This document shows positions 1 through 12,594 of a stretch of DNA of 64,000 nt, in pieces. Below the pieces are notes generated by a model that worked only from the letters and a program-made list of their open reading frames with translations, had not been told where the DNA came from and did no database searches. Location: assembly GCA_003116995.1 (NCBI GenBank), contig BDSL01000003.1:2418001-2482000 (forward strand). Reading direction: 5' to 3'. Each line of letters opens with the position of its first letter. The first letter of the stretch is position 1. The position numbers were made by a program, and so were the translations under genes. Source of the DNA: Yamagishiella unicocca. Taxonomy: Eukaryota > Chlorophyta > Chlorophyceae > Chlamydomonadales > Volvocaceae.

Positions 1-53
1 GGCCGAAGGGACCTGCACCGCGGCCGCAAGGACGGAGGGCGGGCGGGGGGGAG
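1..53 (+). other. possible 3' part of an exon entering from outside the window
   Basis: The first 53 bases are GC-rich and end in a good donor (GAG followed by GTAAGG). Two frames are open, Gly/Arg-rich or Ala/Thr-rich, so the protein frame cannot be chosen. It could equally be a 5' UTR or non-coding. No family was recognised. Confidence 0.25.
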
Positions 54-3000
54 GTAAGGTGTAGAGGTGTCGCGACAGGGGCAGGGTCGCGACGATGGCA
101 GCACCGCAGCAGCAGACCATTGGTTTGATATAGGGGACCGGCACCGCTTCTGAATACGGTGCTTTTGGGCGAGTTTGGGAAACGCCCTATCATGGGACTC
201 GAAGAGGCTCGGAGACGCCCAGCCCTAGACAATAAAAGCGCACCGGAAAAGTGCCTGAACTGCCATCGACGCAGCGGATACCAGGCGATCCAGGTGACCT
301 GCATTTGCGAAGGAGGTTTCGGTGACGTCAGGAACCAGGCAGATCGAACGCACGGCAAATTGAGCCGCAGCTGATCCTCACCACTATCATGAAAGCAATA
401 CAAACCGCTCCATGAAATGTTTGGCTGAATGCGACTGCGGGACCCAGGATTGTCATCATAGGATGGGTTGGTTCGCAAACCGCTGTATGCAAAGGCCCAA
501 AGGAATATGTGACGACTACAATGCACGTAAGCCTCGTGGGAAGCCTCGTGGCTGCCAAGTATGTGTGCGCTTTCCAACTTGGTACGATGTGGCGCACTTC
601 CAACCGTCTGGTATGACGGATCTTCTAGTACCGCTGGCTACGGCTTTTAGCATAATATTCATAATTATTCTCACTCATTAACCGCGTTATTTATGGAGTC
701 GGACGCTGCCATGCAGATGTTACGACATTCTAACGGTACCCGCTGCCGCGTTCCGGCTTGACATCCTTATTGCGAACTGCCTACCTATGCGTGAGTGCGT
801 CCCTTCATCGTCACTGAATTATTAAGTGCCTCAATATGGCTCCATTAATACCAATTTTGGCATTACCTGAGCAGCCGGACCATGAATCGAGGATAGTTTT
901 CATCCTAATTGCAGGTGGGAGATGACATTACTGTGTGCACACCGTGCATTAGGATAGCTTTAACACCTGCTATAACATATATAGCGCAGGCGCAAAACGG
1001 TTAGGGGCAGGTGTGCGGCCGCATTTGCCTGACTTGCGCGCCATGGGAAGTGGATCGCTTCCTTACCGCACCTCAGGACCCTCCAGACATGCCTCCGGTC
1101 CCGCGCTGGCCCCATGATAGGGCCCCCCCACACAAACAAGCTCACAGGCCTCCAGGGGAGCGCCGCGGAAATTCGCGTTACCCGCCAGCGGAACCCAATC
1201 GACGGCCAGGCGCCAGATGCGCGCCAGAATACCTCCTTGTGGCGGTTTTTGTTGTAAGGAAACCCGCGGGTCGTCATTGAAAAAGGAAACCGGTTAGGAC
1301 CCGTGGTTCGGCACTGAAGTGAAACCGGTTAGGGAACGTTTGGTATGCTCTTTTTGAATTCCATGCTGGAGGTTTTGGTTTAGGTGCAGGCACGCGGAGC
1401 TCGCGTGTCGATCGCCGGCTGCTATGTCTTGACCAACGTAAACAAGGCCCCCGAGCGGTCTAGTGAAGTGTTTCAAGATCCCGTTTTTGGTTGCACGGTG
1501 GAAAACCTGGTGTGGTGGCTGGACATGCGAGAGCGAGACCTGGCGAGACTTCGGCCACGGGAAGGTGAGCCACGCGCGGAGCACCCCTCCAGGAGGCAGG
1601 GGGGCCACGGGGAGCCACGCCTCGTGCCAGCCAGCCGGGGCAGCAGGAGGGCGGTGACAGCGTCCCCTGAGGGGGCCGTCCAAGTGCTGGCAGGCTGGCG
1701 ATGCACCGCGCGTGCCGCCACCCACCAGCCAGTCCACACGCACATCCAGGAGCAGGCTCGGGCATGACGGCCCCAGTCCGCGAAGGCCGGCAGGCTGGAA
1801 GCCGACAGCGCCTGGGAGACAGCGACCAGGGAGCGCCGATGAGCCCCGTGGAGGACGCTAGCTGGCTCGGACAGGAAACACCGCCCAGCAAGGGCGGCCA
1901 GGATATCGCCTGGTGTCTGCAAACTATGACAGGCGAGCAGGCCGGGATGGGGAATTGGGGATGCTCCAGCCCAGGCCGCCGTGTGGTGGCACCCGGGGCC
2001 GGAAGGAGGGATTGCCCCAGAGGGGAGCCGACCAGCACCAGTCGCCGGGCAGCAGGGGCTCAGACGCCTCGCTCGGAAAGCCCCGGGCACATGCGGGAGA
2101 CAGGCAAAGCCGCTGACCACACGCCACACGTCCGCGGGCAGGCCAGCTGTTCGCAGCCAGTTTCCAGCAGTGTCGGCCTTGAGGCGGAGGGTGAGGGGCC
2201 GGGAGGCCGGGTGAAGGAGACCCAGGTACACCTGCGGCGCCTGCTCCAGACGTCAAGCGTGCTGTTACAAGGCATTCGGTACTGGGATGCGTGTCACTCG
2301 TAAGCCAGGGATAGCGTCGTCTGTTAGGTGCCGCCTGTGTTAATGAGGGAGGGGTTCCTGCCTTTTGCACAGGTGCACGTTTCTTCCCCCAGCGACAGGG
2401 GAGGTTTGCTCCCTGTCGATGGCGTCCCGGTGTCCATTGATTCGTGTTGCTCTTCGCCGGGTGGGGTCAGCGGCGACGGCCTGGTAAGAAAGGAGTGCCC
2501 ACCACAGACCTGTGCAAAGGCGTGAAACAAATGACGTGACCGTGACGGACATAGCCATAAGCTTTGTGTGGAGAGGCCGGGTCCGCCTTGTGGGCCGCGC
2601 AGCGGCGCTTGTCAGTACCTGGAAGCTCAAGGCGGAAGGGTTGCCCAACATGTGGGGATGCTGTGCTCTGCCATCGGCATTCCGGGCAGCTGCGACTTAT
2701 CGGGGGGAGCGACTGCGAGCTTGCTTGACCTCATCATGATTTTTCGCTACGCCTTGATGCTAACTCGCCGGCTACACAAGTCTGCACGGGCTCTGCTCAA
2801 GCCCAGCCCGGGTCCAGCTGCGCCGTTGCGGTGCGCAGTGCAAGCCTTTCCAGTATCCGCCGCATAGAGAATTGCCTGAAAGGAACGGAACAGCGGCCGA
2901 ACATTAAACCATGTCAGACCTTGGATTGACATGCCGGTGATGCATATAAATATATAATGGTTTAGGGAGGTATGCAACGACGCTGCGATAGCAGCCGAAA

Positions 3001-3803
3001 CGGGCCGTGACAGAGTTATAACCGCCTCGTACTTGTTTTATCAAAACTCTGAACCTCACATAGCTCACACATCTTTGTACCATCTAGAATGCCACCTAGC
3101 AAAGATGATCATTTGTACGCCAACCACATCCGAAATTCCGAATGCTAAGTTAGGGTGTTACCAGCTGAGCCTTAATGGGCTTTGTTAACTACCGGTACCT
3201 TGAAGCATCTGGCGGATAGCTTTATTTACGGTATGCGGGTGAAACTTACTCGCACAGGGCTCGTATCCGTGTACAGTGTCGACAAACAACGGATGGAACG
3301 CAACGAGGACAGCCTATAGTAAGGCAGATATTGTACACATAGCAGGATGACACTCTCTTGCATGGAACTCCTTCTGATGAGGCGGAATCGTTCACAAAGC
3401 CTGGAACCCGTCTGCACCCCTACGTACGAACGCGTGGACAGTGTTAGCACAATATGTTTGTATGAGGTTAGGTGTGTCATAGCCAACAGTTTCCAGAAAG
3501 CCTCAAAATTTGCAGCCAAAAACCTCGTCGATGGCTTACACGTCCGATGTCCCGACGTCCGGCCGTACCGGCCCCTGCCTGGCCTGTGCGGCGTCGTGGA
3601 CGAGCATTCAATGCACTCCCGTACGCGCCGAACATGTTACCTCACTATTTGCACAGCAATTAGTATGTTCCACAAGAAAGCATGTCGAAGAGCTGAGCAA
3701 GCACCTTAGTGGTTTCGATAGCCGAGTAGAGTAGATGAACAAGGTTAGTATCATCCGGTGTAAGGCTACATGAATGACACGTCATGGAGTATTATAACTA
3801 GAC
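54..3803. other. mainly intergenic stretch upstream of the receptor cyclase
   Basis: No exon chain could be supported here. Composition is patchy. About 130-1000 and 2530-3800 are close to balanced in base composition, with AT-rich pieces such as the ATATAAATATATAA run near 2943-2957. About 1000-2530 is GC-rich. The last several hundred bases must hold the promoter and 5' UTR of the cyclase gene starting at 3804, but I see no convincing core element. Confidence 0.5.
1294..2530. other. GC-rich block with long overlapping open frames on both strands; possible mobile-element or exon remnant
   Basis: Several frames stay open for 150-250 codons on both strands (for example 1473-2231 on the minus strand and 1701-2303 on the plus strand). 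That is expected by chance in DNA this GC-rich. I see no family motif, no splice-linked continuation, no terminal repeat and no target duplication, so no gene is called. The sharp composition contrast with its flanks is the only reason to list it. Confidence 0.25.
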
Positions 3804-6800
3804 ATGGCCATAAGCCTTGCCGGTTCCGCTCGGTTGGAGTCGACATCTGCTGCCTCGCGCACGCGGCAGGTGCCATCAACCGTGCCGCCATGGAACTATA
3901 CTCCACTTCTTGCGCCAACCGTGTTGCTCCTATTATTGGTCTCTGGCGCTTTTGGTCTACACGACATAAGCGACACAGACTTGCAGCTTTACTCCATGTG
4001 TCCCGAGTCACTTGAACGCTCACTCAACGCAAGGTAAGAACGCTGTTTCAGCAGAATATTACTTCATTTCAGTTATACCAAGCCTTTGCCGCCTCAAACA
4101 AATGGCCTTGTAAACTTCCCTACAGTTGTGTCGGCGACAAGGTCACACTCGCAAGCTCCCAGGTCCTAAAGCGCGCTATAGTTCGAGGATGGTACTGGTG
4201 CTGGGAGAAATCTAAATATTTGGCAGGGGTGAGCAAACTCAGCGATGACCCAACCGTTGACAAGTTCGCGCCTTCTACCCGCCTTCTATGGTCGTAATGG
4301 GCGCCTTTCGACTCTGTGTGTCTGCTTCTTTCCTCCTAACCCACAGGAGCAGCCCCCGGAGTTCCGCGTGCTCGTTCCTGAAGTGTACGCCGCATGGCTC
4401 CTTCCCACACTTCGGCGCTTCTCGGAGCTCTACGAAGTGCCACTCAGCTTCAACGTTCAGCCAATGAAACAGCTGCTCCCGACCATAATGGCGGACGCAA
4501 CGCCGGATGCGACGCGCCCGCACGCTGTCTGGCTACAAACCACCCTAACCACGCAACATCTGGCGGACACGGGATTGTCCGTTGAAATGAGGTGAGAGCT
4601 GCACGGAATGTCGCAAACCAACACAGCTGTGACGGCTCTGGTGCGTCCATACGGGGGTGGTGCTCCCATGAAGGACAGCAGGTGGTCCGACACTCCGACT
4701 TACCACTTGTCAGGGACGATTCGGACGATGCCGGCAAGGTACATGCTGCCTTACGCGGCCTTGCGCTTATCCCGTTTGCACCTGCGTTGACTGAGTGGGT
4801 GCGAGAAGGCCCCCGGGTGCGTTGACTGAGTGGGTGCGAGAAGCGACGAGCCGGGCGGGGCCCCGGGGCGCCGGCAGGCGACCCTCCCTCTCCCCCCCAG
4901 CCTAGCCATGTCGCGTAACCGGGTTTCATGCCTCCACCCGCAGCTTATCCATGTCGCGTGACCGAGGTTCATGCCTCCCCCCGCAGCCTATCCATGTCGC
5001 GTGACCGGGTTTCATGCCTCCCCCCTGCAGCCAGCTGGTGACGCTGCCGAGTAGCGGGCTGGACTGGCCGGACATCTACCAGCTGTTCAGGCTGGAGCTG
5101 GCGTCGTACCGCGGCCGTACGGTCAGCATGCCGCTGGATGGGTCCACGCTGTACATGATGCTCAGGAGCGACGTGTTTGCGCAGCTGGGGATAGAGGTGG
5201 GTGGCGAAGGACGAAAGGCGGCGGCGACGTAGGAGAGGGAGAAGCCTGGGGCGAAAGGCGCGTGGCGACGTAGGAGAGGGAGAGGCCTGGGGGGAAGGCT
5301 GGGGATAAGGCCGGAGGAGACTGGAGGTGGGCGGGAGCCAGCGGGCGGAGTGCTGGGTCGGGGGGGTGGCATAAGGGCCCGGTTAAACGACATGGGTAGT
5401 ATAGCTGGCGCGGGGGCGGTATTCAACGCCACTGGTACTGGTAAGATGTTACGGTGTCCGCAAGCCGGCTAGCCCAGGACACGAGGCGGCGTCCATGACA
5501 CCCACTGGTGTGGAATCTTGGGCGACGCCGCTGGGCGGGGGCGTCCGGTAGAGGCCATAGCGGGAACCCGTGCTTCGACAGCCACGTGGCATGGCCTTGC
5601 GAGTGGCTTCACATGGTTGGGTTATGTGTGCCGAGGAGACGGGGTGCCGAACCGGTCGTGGCTGCCACCGAGTTTGGGCTCAAATGATAAGGAAAGATAG
5701 GAAACTATGACAGCGTTGACAACACAACCAGAAATACCGACGGGCTCAGGATTGCGGAGCGATGATGCACCGCTGGCGTTGAGCAGCGCACGGTATGCGC
5801 TCGCAGAGCCCCCCGGGGCTGCAGTTCCGGGATGAGCGGGGCTGCACTACCGTGATGAGCGGGGCTGCACTACCGGGATGAGCGGGGCTGCACTACCGTG
5901 ATGAGCGGGGCTGCACTACCGTGATGAGCGGGGCTGCACTACCGTGATGAGCGGGGCTGCACTACCGTGATGAGCGGGGCTGCAAGTGAGCGCTGGGTCT
6001 GATGTGGCGCCCTCGCTGCCACCTCGCAGGAGCCCCCGCGGTCGTGGCAGGGCTTGCTGGACTTCGCGGCCGGCTACAAGCGCGCCCTCGCCGCAGCTGC
6101 CGCCGGAGGCGGCGCTAACGGAATTAACGGAACCAACGGAACGTCGAAGTTGCCGCCGTACCCGATCTGCCTACCTCGCGGAGCTAGTGAGTGGCGCGCT
6201 CGTTGACGGGTTGCCAAAAGGGGACGAGGCTTGCGTTCGGAACGCGAAAGCGAACCTGCCGTACCGTGTGTACGGCGCTTAGAAAGCGTGTTAGGAGCGG
6301 GATGGGTATGGGATGGTGTACGGTGGAAGGCAGTGGCAGGGAGTGTTTGGATTGGGTTGGGTTGGCGCGGTGCAGTTCGGCGGGTGCTGGGGCCCCCGCG
6401 CAGGGGCGATGCGACCCAGTCGGAAAAACTTGGAAAGCGGGGCCTTCGAGACCCAACCGCTTCGTGCCCCCGCCCCCGTCGCGCCTTCCGTTCCCCCGGC
6501 TGCAGCCTGCCGGCAGCTGACTATGCTACAGGCCATCTGGTCGAGCATCTCGCAGACCCACGGGTCGCGGCAGGGCGTCCACTTCGACCCCACCACCCTG
6601 GAGCCGCTGCTGGACACGCCCGCGGCCTCCGAGGCGTTCCGCGTCATGGCCCAGCTGCTGGCCGCCGCCGCGCCGCCCGAGCCGGGGGAGGCGTGCTCGC
6701 ACGGCAGCCTGGGGTTCGCCCGGGGGCGGTGCGCGCTGGTGCTGGCTGGGTATGTTCCGCAGATGAGGGTGAGCGGGAGGGCGGGGGAGGGGTGTTTGCC

Positions 6801-9800
6801 GCAGATGAGGGTGAGCGGGAGGGCGGGGAGGCGGGCCGTGCCCGGGAGGTTCTGCGCAACAGGTGTGCCTGCGTTCCTTGTTTTGCGGTGGCCGCGTCCT
6901 CTTTGTGTCAGCTGACGGGGCCCCACGCCTGCCGACCTTGCTTCTGCGCTTGCAATTTCCCTCAAATTCCCTAAAACTAAGAACCCTAAAAACTTAAAAA
7001 CCTAAACCCCTTAAAAACCTGTGCAGCTGCACATCGTGCCGGAGTTCAACGCGACAGTGGACATGAGCCTCCTCAGCGTGTACCCCGTGCCCGGCTCGCA
7101 CGTCGTGTGGGACCGGGGTGCCGACGGCCCCGGCGGCCGGCTGGCGCAGTGCGACCAGGTGCTCTGCCCCTTCGGCACACCGTATCGCACTGCCGATGCC
7201 GCAAACGTGAATCTGGTGAACCACGCGCCGCTCTCCCCCGGCAGCAACCTGGCGGGCGCCATCAACAGCAAGTGAGTCGTCGCCGTCGGGTGCGGTTGCG
7301 GTCGCAGTCGCGCTTGCCAGGGCTGCTGCAGCTGCCCGGGGGGAGCGGTGCATCGTGCGGGGCGCACGCGCACGCGCGCGCGTTCGGGTTTGCGGCGGTT
7401 GCTTTTTGGTTTGGGGAAATCGGTTGGAGGGTACGGAAAACGGTTGGAGGTTCCTCGCCCCCGGCCTGCACTGCACGCCATGCATGCAACCGGTTCGGGC
7501 CACAGGGTCGGGGCCACAAGCTACACACGCTCCTCGCATCGGCACGTGTTCGAGGACCTGCTCCGCGTTTGCTGGGTGCGCGGCGCGCTCCGCCTCCACC
7601 TTCAGAATGCAACGAAGTAACCCACGCCTACGTCGATTCACCAGTTTCCTCCCTCCTCCGCCCCGCCCCGCCGCGCCGCGCCTCGCCGCGCTCCGCCTCC
7701 ACCTTCAGAATGCAACGAAGTAACCCACGCCTACGTCGATTCACCAGTTTCCTCCCTCCTCCGCCCCGCCCCGCCGCGCCGCGCCTCGCCGCGCTCCGCC
7801 TCCACCTTCAGAATGCAACGAAGTAACCCACGCCTACGTCGATTCACCAGTTTCCTCCCTCCTCCGCCCCGCCCCGCCGCGCCGCGCCTCGCCGCGCTCC
7901 GCCTCCACCTTCAGAATGCCCTTGATCGCGCAGTACATCGCCTTCGAGATGCTCGCCTACCTTGCTTCCGCGGATCGCTACGGCAAGACCGAGCCGGCGC
8001 CGCTGCTGCAGACCATCGCGCCCGTGCGCGAGCACTTCGTCAACTCCGACACCGTGGCCTTGTGGGGCGAGGCGGGGTACGACGAGGTGACGATGGCGGC
8101 CGCGATACCCGCAATCTACTTCACGCGGCAGCACCCCAACAGGGCGTGGGACCTCAGGATGCCGTACCACATGTACTACTAGTGAGTACGACGGCTGCGA
8201 AGCCGGGCGGGGGATTCCTTATGTCACCACTGAGTTGGCCGCCAGCCGCGCATCTGTGAGTATGACAGCTGTGGGGCCGGCCGGCAGCCAAACCACGCAC
8301 CAGATGCCTAGTCAATCGCAACCAAGCTCGCCCCCCCCACCGCTCACCGCCCCTTTCTTTTGGACCACCACCTTCACCGCCCTCGGTTTGTCGGCCGTGG
8401 ATTCGCGGATTAGCATTTATCCCCGCCCCCCGCCGCCGCCGCCGCTCTGCCTCTTCGAACCCTCCCTGCAGCGACGTCCTGAGCTCGATACTGGGCGGCG
8501 TGAGGAATGGAACCGTCGTGTTGGACGAGCAGGCGCTTTCGACAGCACCAGGGTCGAGTGGAGCAGTCCCACCAGCAGCGGCGTCGGCGTCGGGGGCCGC
8601 CGTTCGTCGGCGGTCCCTGCACCGCCGCCTGCTGGCCGCGCCGCAAGGCCCACAAGGCCCGCAGAGCCCGCCGGCGGCGGCGGCGGAGCCGTCGTCGCCC
8701 CCCCGGGTGTTGGCCCCGTTGGCCCCGCCTGCTCCCGTCCGCAGCAGCAGACTGCTGTCCGCCGCGTTGCGGGACGGCCAGGCCCTGCTGTCCGCCAACT
8801 ACACCGCAGAGGTGTGAACGAGCGCCGTCCCAAACTACGTGTTTGTCACCGGGGGTTCTCTGAGCTCCTAGCCACCCAGCCAGCCACCCAGCCAGCCATC
8901 CAGGCGGCCATCTAATGTATTGCCGTGGCCGTGCTGTTGGTCGGGCGGCCAGCTGGTGTACTGTCGTGGCCGTGCGGTTGGTTGGGTGGCGCAGAGAACG
9001 TTGGGTTGCCGAGCACACGCACACGCACACGCAGGAAGCAAGTAGAGTACGAGACGTCCACCGCACACGGCCCTACCTTCCTCGCTGTCCGCCGACCATG
9101 CGCCCACTATCCTGTTTTTTTCGTGTCAACGGTTTTCACGCCCCCCCCCCCGCGTGCGTCTCTCGCCCGCGCACGTCACGGATCGCGACTCGCAGGTGTA
9201 CCTGCAAAAGTACCTGGACTCGCTGGCCATACTGGCTTCCCCCAGCCCCCCGGACACAGACCGAGCGGTGACGCCGGGTGAGTGAGTGGGTGCGGCGGGG
9301 GGCGAAGGCAGCTGACCCCCACCACGGCCCCGCGCCGGCGCCAGCGGGACGGGCGGCGCCGCCGCCGCTGAATCTGGCGCCGCCAGCCGCCAGCGGTGCG
9401 CCAGATGCCGCTTCGTCGCCGCCGAGCCAGTCAGGGCGGGGCTTAGGGCGTCATGACGTCATGATGTCGTACTACATGCGCTCCGGTAGCTTCCTCCTCG
9501 GGGCCAAGGGGCGTTCCGCCAAACACACACCACACAGGGCCCCCGCGAGCACGAAACCCACCTCCCCTGTCCCTCCCCTGTTCCCCCCCTGTCCCTCCCC
9601 TGTCCCTGCTCTGCCCTCCAGACGAGGACTCCAGCAATGGGCTCGGTGACGGCAAGTGGGCCATGGTGGCGGCGGTGGTCGTGGCGAGCTTGGCGCTGGT
9701 CGCCTCAGCGGCGGCCGGGGTGGTGCTGTGGCGGCGACACCGGCGGCGCACCGACCGCGGCGGCGCCAAGGACTGGGTGCGGAGGCAGTCGGACGCACTC

Positions 9801-12560
9801 GGGCGCGGCGGCTCCGCCGAGCCCACCGCGCTCATGGTCACCGACATCCAGGTACCGCATAGCGCACCGTTACCGTTATCGTGTCGTTACCGTACGCGTG
9901 CACGATCGTACGATCGTACGATCGTACGATCGTACAATCGTACACGAGAGCACGAGCGTACGAACGTTTATGTTGGCCATCCCGAAACCCGGTCCCGCCG
10001 GCCCCACTCGTGTGCGATGACGGCTGCTGGGGCCGCAGCGGCGCTCTGGCGGCAGGGCGCCCAGCTGGGAGCCGTGGGGATACCGTGTGGGAAATGTGCC
10101 TTGTGTGGCGCATGGTGTGTGTGCGGATCTTGTGTGGCGCATGGTGTGTGCGCGATGCGGATTGCCGGACTCAGCACGCGCCGCCATCTGGTCAGTGCGT
10201 TGTGTCCGGCAATTCCCCACTGTGCCCTGCCGGCCCCCCGCATCTAAGAGGATACGCAGCGGCCGACCCCGCGAGCTGCCGCCGCTGCAAGACGTGCCGC
10301 TCGTCGCCGCACTTATGCGTTGATGCCGTTGTGGTGGGTACGGCGGTTATGGTTGCGGTGGTTGTGTCGTACCTGCAGGACTCCACGGCGCTGTGGGAGG
10401 CCCTGCCCGCCAGCGTCATGTCGGAGGCCGTACAGCTGCACCACGTCTGCATCCGGAAGCTGCTCGTGGCCCACGGGGGCTACGAGTCGTCCACGGAGGT
10501 GGGTCCAGGGGGGGAGCTGCGAGGTGTGGGTCCAGGGGGGGAGCTGCGAGGTGTGGGTCCAGGGGGGGAGCTGCGAGGTGTGGGTCCAGGGGGGGAGCTG
10601 CGAGGTGTGGGTCCAGGGGGGGAGCTGCGGTGTGGGTCCAGGGAGGGAGCTGCGAGGTGTGGGTCCAGGGGGGGAGCTGCGGGGTGGGTCCAGGGGGGGA
10701 GCTGCGGGGTGTGGTTCCAGGGGGGAGCTGCGGGGTGTGGGTCCAGGGAGGGAGCTGCGAGGTGGGTCCAGGGGGGGCGCTGCGGGGTGTGGGTCCAGGG
10801 GGGGGCTGCGGGGTGTGGGTCCAGGGGGGGAGCTGCGGGGTGTGGGTCCAGGGAGGGAGCTGCGAGGTGTGGGTCCAGGGAGGGAGCTGCGAGGTGGGTC
10901 CAGGGGGGGCGCTGCGGTGTGGGTCCAGGGGGGGAGCTGCGGTGTGGGTCCAGGGGGGGAGCTGCGAGGTGTGGGTCCAGGGAGGGAGCTGCGGGGTGTG
11001 TGTCGGACCTAAGGGAGTCGTGCTGTCTGCGGTGCAACTCCCCCCCCCCCCGGATTCGCGGATTCTCTTATCAAACCCCCCCGGGCGCAACTCCCCCCCC
11101 CCCAGGGCGACTCCTTCATCCTGGCCTTCCGCACCGTCAAGCAGGCGGTGGCCTTTGCGATGGACCTGCAGGTGGGCTCCAGGGGGGGGGGCAGGGGTAT
11201 CAGGAGTCCATGGAGGGGAGGAGGGGTCCTACCCCAGAGAGCTGGAGGGGTGGGGGCGGGTGGCCGGCTCGGCCGGCTCGTCGAGGGAGGGGTGCGGCGT
11301 GCGAGGCAGCTCTGGCGGGTGAGTCGCGGAGCTGCGGGCTCTCGCGGGGGGCTCGGGGGGTGGCAAAGTGCGTGTATCGAACGTGAGGGGTATAGGGTCT
11401 AGGGCTGCTGGCTGGGATTTGAACTCTGGATCTGGATTCTGGGTTCTGGGGTAGAGGAAACCGCCACCAATCGGTTGTGGCGCCTTACGCGCCGGTGTCC
11501 GCACCCGCCTGGTTAGGCCGCCGTTGGGGCCCCTCGTCCGCCCACTCGCACCCCTTGGTGGCGGCCTCGTTCCCCCCCCCTCACGCTCCCGCTGTCACTC
11601 GAGACGATGGAGTTTAACACCGGCCCGCCCCCCTCCCCTCACACGTGCCACTCCGCAGGCCCAGCTGCTGCTGCAGCCCTGGCCGGACGAGCTCCTGGAG
11701 CAGCAGGTGCGCGCCACCCCCACCACCACCTCACAACATCGCCACCTCACAACACCACCACCCCCACCTCACACCACCACCACCACCACCACCACCACCA
11801 CCACCACCACCACCACCACCACCACCACCACCACCACCTCACACCACCACCACCACCACCACCACCACCACCACCACCACCACCACCACCACCACCACCA
11901 CCACCACCACCTCACACCACCACCACCACTACCTCACAACACCACCACCTCAAAACACCACCACCTTGCGCAGCCAGCACCCCCACCTCGCGCCCCCTCG
12001 GTGAGCTCCCCGCGGCGACGTGACCTGCTGGCGCTACACCCACACCCTAAAACCCGCTCCCGCTCCCGCGCCTTCACCCCAACCCCCCACGGGCATCCAC
12101 GGGTCTTCCTCGAACACCTCACCCCCCCAAACCCTACAACATTTTCCCCCTCCCCCTCCCCTTCCCCCAGGCCTGCAGCGTCCTCTCTGTGGAGCTGCCC
12201 GAGGGCTTTCCCTTCGCCACCCGCCTCACCTACGGCGAGAAGGCGCTCCGGGCTTACACCGGCAGCCAGGAGGCAGCCGCCTTGAGCTGCAAGTCGATGC
12301 GGGCTGGGGACGACAGCGTGCGCTCGCGCGCAGGCCAGGGCCCCGGGGGCATCACGTGCGGCTCACCTCATGGGGCCGCCTTGGGCTTGCTGCGGGCCCT
12401 CATCCCCCGGGTATCCAGCAGCCGCGCCGGCGTCGGCGGCGCCGCCGGCGGCACCATGTGCGGTGCCGTACCGGCGTCGTCGCCGTCGTACAGCGGCGCT
12501 CCGCGGGTGGCCATGTCGCTGGCGAAGACGCGCTCAGGTGTCGCGCAGGAGCGGATGTAC

Positions 12561-12594
<34 letters not shown>

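Noticed and set aside
5829..5985. CRISPR-like regular repeats (also at 10499-11000, 16258-16406 and 25559-25705)
   Set aside because: Repeats are contiguous without unique spacers, lie in introns of eukaryotic genes, and there are no cas genes.
7604..7914. Repeated peptide frame starting MQRSNPRLRR
   Set aside because: It arises from a 103-bp tandem repeat of an intron end. 103 is not a multiple of three, and only the last copy leads into the conserved exon.
10320..11322. Open frames made of repeated WVQGGSC or GPGGELRGV peptides
   Set aside because: They are readings of the 27-bp intronic minisatellite. The cyclase protein runs from exon end 10498 to exon start 11106 (ESSTE to GDSF) exactly as the family expects.
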